Source: CAYVBW01 sp964588685
Lineage (GTDB): Bacteria > Patescibacteriota > Microgenomatia > UBA1400 > PJMF01
Direction: 5' to 3'
DNA length: 64,000 nucleotides
NCBI GenBank assembly: GCA_964588685.1
Contig: CAZPQG010000003.1
Span: 37,915-101,914, forward strand
A program made the translations under genes and the position numbers. This document shows positions 63,243 through 64,000 of the stretch, piece by piece (within the stretch, counting starts at the first letter, position 1; every line of letters starts with the position of its first letter). The notes below the pieces were generated by a model that was not told the origin of the DNA, made no database searches, and saw only the letters and a program-made list of their open reading frames with translations.

Positions 63243-63914
63243 ATGATAAATTTTAATAAAGTTAGAAATGCTCTTTTATCTCCTTTTTGCAATTACATAA
63301 CTTTCTTTCATAATTCTGATTATGATTATGAGGCTTTTCCTGCCTTGTTTAAGCCGATGCAAAGAAGAGAAAATAGAAAAAAACCGACAAGACCTGTATT
63401 TTACTGGTTCAGCAACAGTTGGCACTCGAATTTTCCCAATATAAGAAACAAATATTTTTATTTATTCGTTAAAAATCCAAAATTAGACAATTTTAAGCTT
63501 AGATCAAGACATTCGGGGCTAGATTTTAACGGGTTGTATTCATTTTACGAAAAATATCTCGAAAAAAGAAAATTATTGGATTTAGAAAAACTCTATAAGG
63601 ACTTCAAAGGTGGGTATTATGAGCCATCAATTCTTATGTCATTTAGTGAGGTAGTCCCTGATCTGGTCGTAACTTTCCCCAACGATAAAGACACGCGTGG
63701 GATAATCTTGAAGCCAAAAAAGCTTGAAGGGGAAAAAATTGATTTATTAACCAAAAATTACCGGCCATTAAATTTTATTGATATTCCTGAGATAGTGAGC
63801 GCAGTCCCTAAAATTAAAAGATCCTATCCTTTTATCCAACCCAAAAAAATTGACGGGCGTTACTATTATAAAGATTGGCTGCCAATGCCAGGAAAAGCAG
63901 GATTTTGGCTATAA
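63243..63914 (+). CDS. Hypothetical protein, aromatic-rich
   Basis: 223 residues, no family recognised. Rich in Phe, Tyr, Lys and Asn, with 'FYWFSNSWHSNFPNI' near residue 55 and a repeated 'PKK' motif (ILKPKKLEG, IQPKKIDGRYYYKDW). It is basic and soluble, with no signal peptide or membrane segment. TAATAT 8 bases before the ATG (63229-63234) might be a -10 for a near-leaderless message. It ends in 'MPGKAGFWL'. No neighbour suggests a role. Confidence 0.55.
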   Translation: MINFNKVRNALLSPFCNYITFFHNSDYDYEAFPALFKPMQRRENRKKPTRPVFYWFSNSWHSNFPNIRNKYFYLFVKNPKLDNFKLRSRHSGLDFNGLYSFYEKYLEKRKLLDLEKLYKDFKGGYYEPSILMSFSEVVPDLVVTFPNDKDTRGIILKPKKLEGEKIDLLTKNYRPLNFIDIPEIVSAVPKIKRSYPFIQPKKIDGRYYYKDWLPMPGKAGFWL

Positions 63915-64000
63915 AGGAGAAACAGAGTTAGAAATATATACCCCTACATAATATTTTGATAATATTCCCCAGCCTCAACTCATTATTTATTGGCTCCCCG

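Noticed and set aside
1..64000. UGA read as an amino acid (Gracilibacteria/SR1-type code)
   Set aside because: UGA closes well-defined genes at their expected ends, for example tspO and iscS, and key proteins are uninterrupted without recoding.
1..64000. CRISPR array, transposase, prophage or replication origin
   Set aside because: No regular repeat-spacer pattern, no transposase or integrase motif, and no dnaA/DnaA-box cluster was seen.

Overview
The window looks like part of an AT-rich, streamlined bacterial genome of the Candidate Phyla Radiation (Patescibacteria) type or something close to it. This is an inference from content. Genes are compact and tightly packed. Most starts lack a Shine-Dalgarno sequence. 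There are many small membrane proteins of unknown role, and CPR-typical families recur (bacterial PH-like membrane proteins, DUF362, GH130, GH57/DUF3536, secreted subtilases, phosphodiester glycosidase). UGA is used as an ordinary stop codon, so recoding lineages such as Gracilibacteria/SR1 are excluded. No rRNA, CRISPR array, transposase, prophage or integrase gene was seen. Only one tRNA is present, cut by the left edge.

Layout. 1-4.2 kb: tRNA-Arg(GCG), DgkA-type lipid kinase, a UvrD-like helicase and an EndoQ-type PHP endonuclease. 4.4-7.3 kb: eno-gpmI glycolytic pair. 7.3-12.9 kb, minus strand: EpmA-like lysyl-transferase overlapping a radical SAM/SPASM-like enzyme, a Cof-type HAD phosphatase, RarA, a PH-like membrane protein and RluB. 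13-21.8 kb: superoxide dismutase with an attenuator-like leader, a RecB/Cas4-like nuclease, the complete AmmeMemoRadiSam trio (amrB, amrA, amrS) behind a membrane-anchored subtilase, a class II aldolase and a nitroreductase. 22.2-31.4 kb: guaA, a flavodiiron protein, DUF362, TspO, DUF1295 and a SERCA-like P-type Ca2+-ATPase. 31.5-35.1 kb: two overlapping genes carrying three GH130 modules. 35.6-43.1 kb: acidic membrane protein, purF, an Rrf2-iscS-iscU operon with a candidate operator, a Tat-type lipoprotein, a PPC-domain protein, HPF and Pcm. 43.1-53.5 kb: phosphoesterase, ferredoxin-DUF362 fusion, second subtilase, N-terminally extended PRPP synthetase, GH57-like DUF3536 protein and membrane-tethered sensor-like proteins. 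53.7-63.9 kb: degenerate repeats, then an envelope/stress group (ArsM, GlsB/YeaQ, YggT, PH-like, ribbon-helix-helix, FecR-like, DUF305, MscS), a phosphodiester glycosidase, an SLC13-type carrier and an unknown protein.

How the genes fit together. Fba, GpmI and Eno indicate a working glycolysis. PurF, GuaA and PRPP synthetase indicate some purine synthesis. The Isc genes can supply the Fe-S clusters needed by PurF, the radical SAM enzymes, the ferredoxin-DUF362 protein and the nuclease. The flavodiiron protein and superoxide dismutase suggest an anaerobe that meets oxygen. Two subtilases, three GH130 modules, DUF3536 and the phosphodiester glycosidase point to extracellular protein and glycan processing.

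The most promising unexplained items are the EpmA/radical SAM gene pair, which lacks a recognisable EpmB nearby; the AmmeMemoRadiSam trio next to a subtilase, with paired GTATAC sites; several promoters placed so that transcription would begin at or next to the start codon (leaderless mRNAs), clearest at a solitary ribbon-helix-helix gene; and the sod leader, whose best ribosome-binding site faces an AUA codon.
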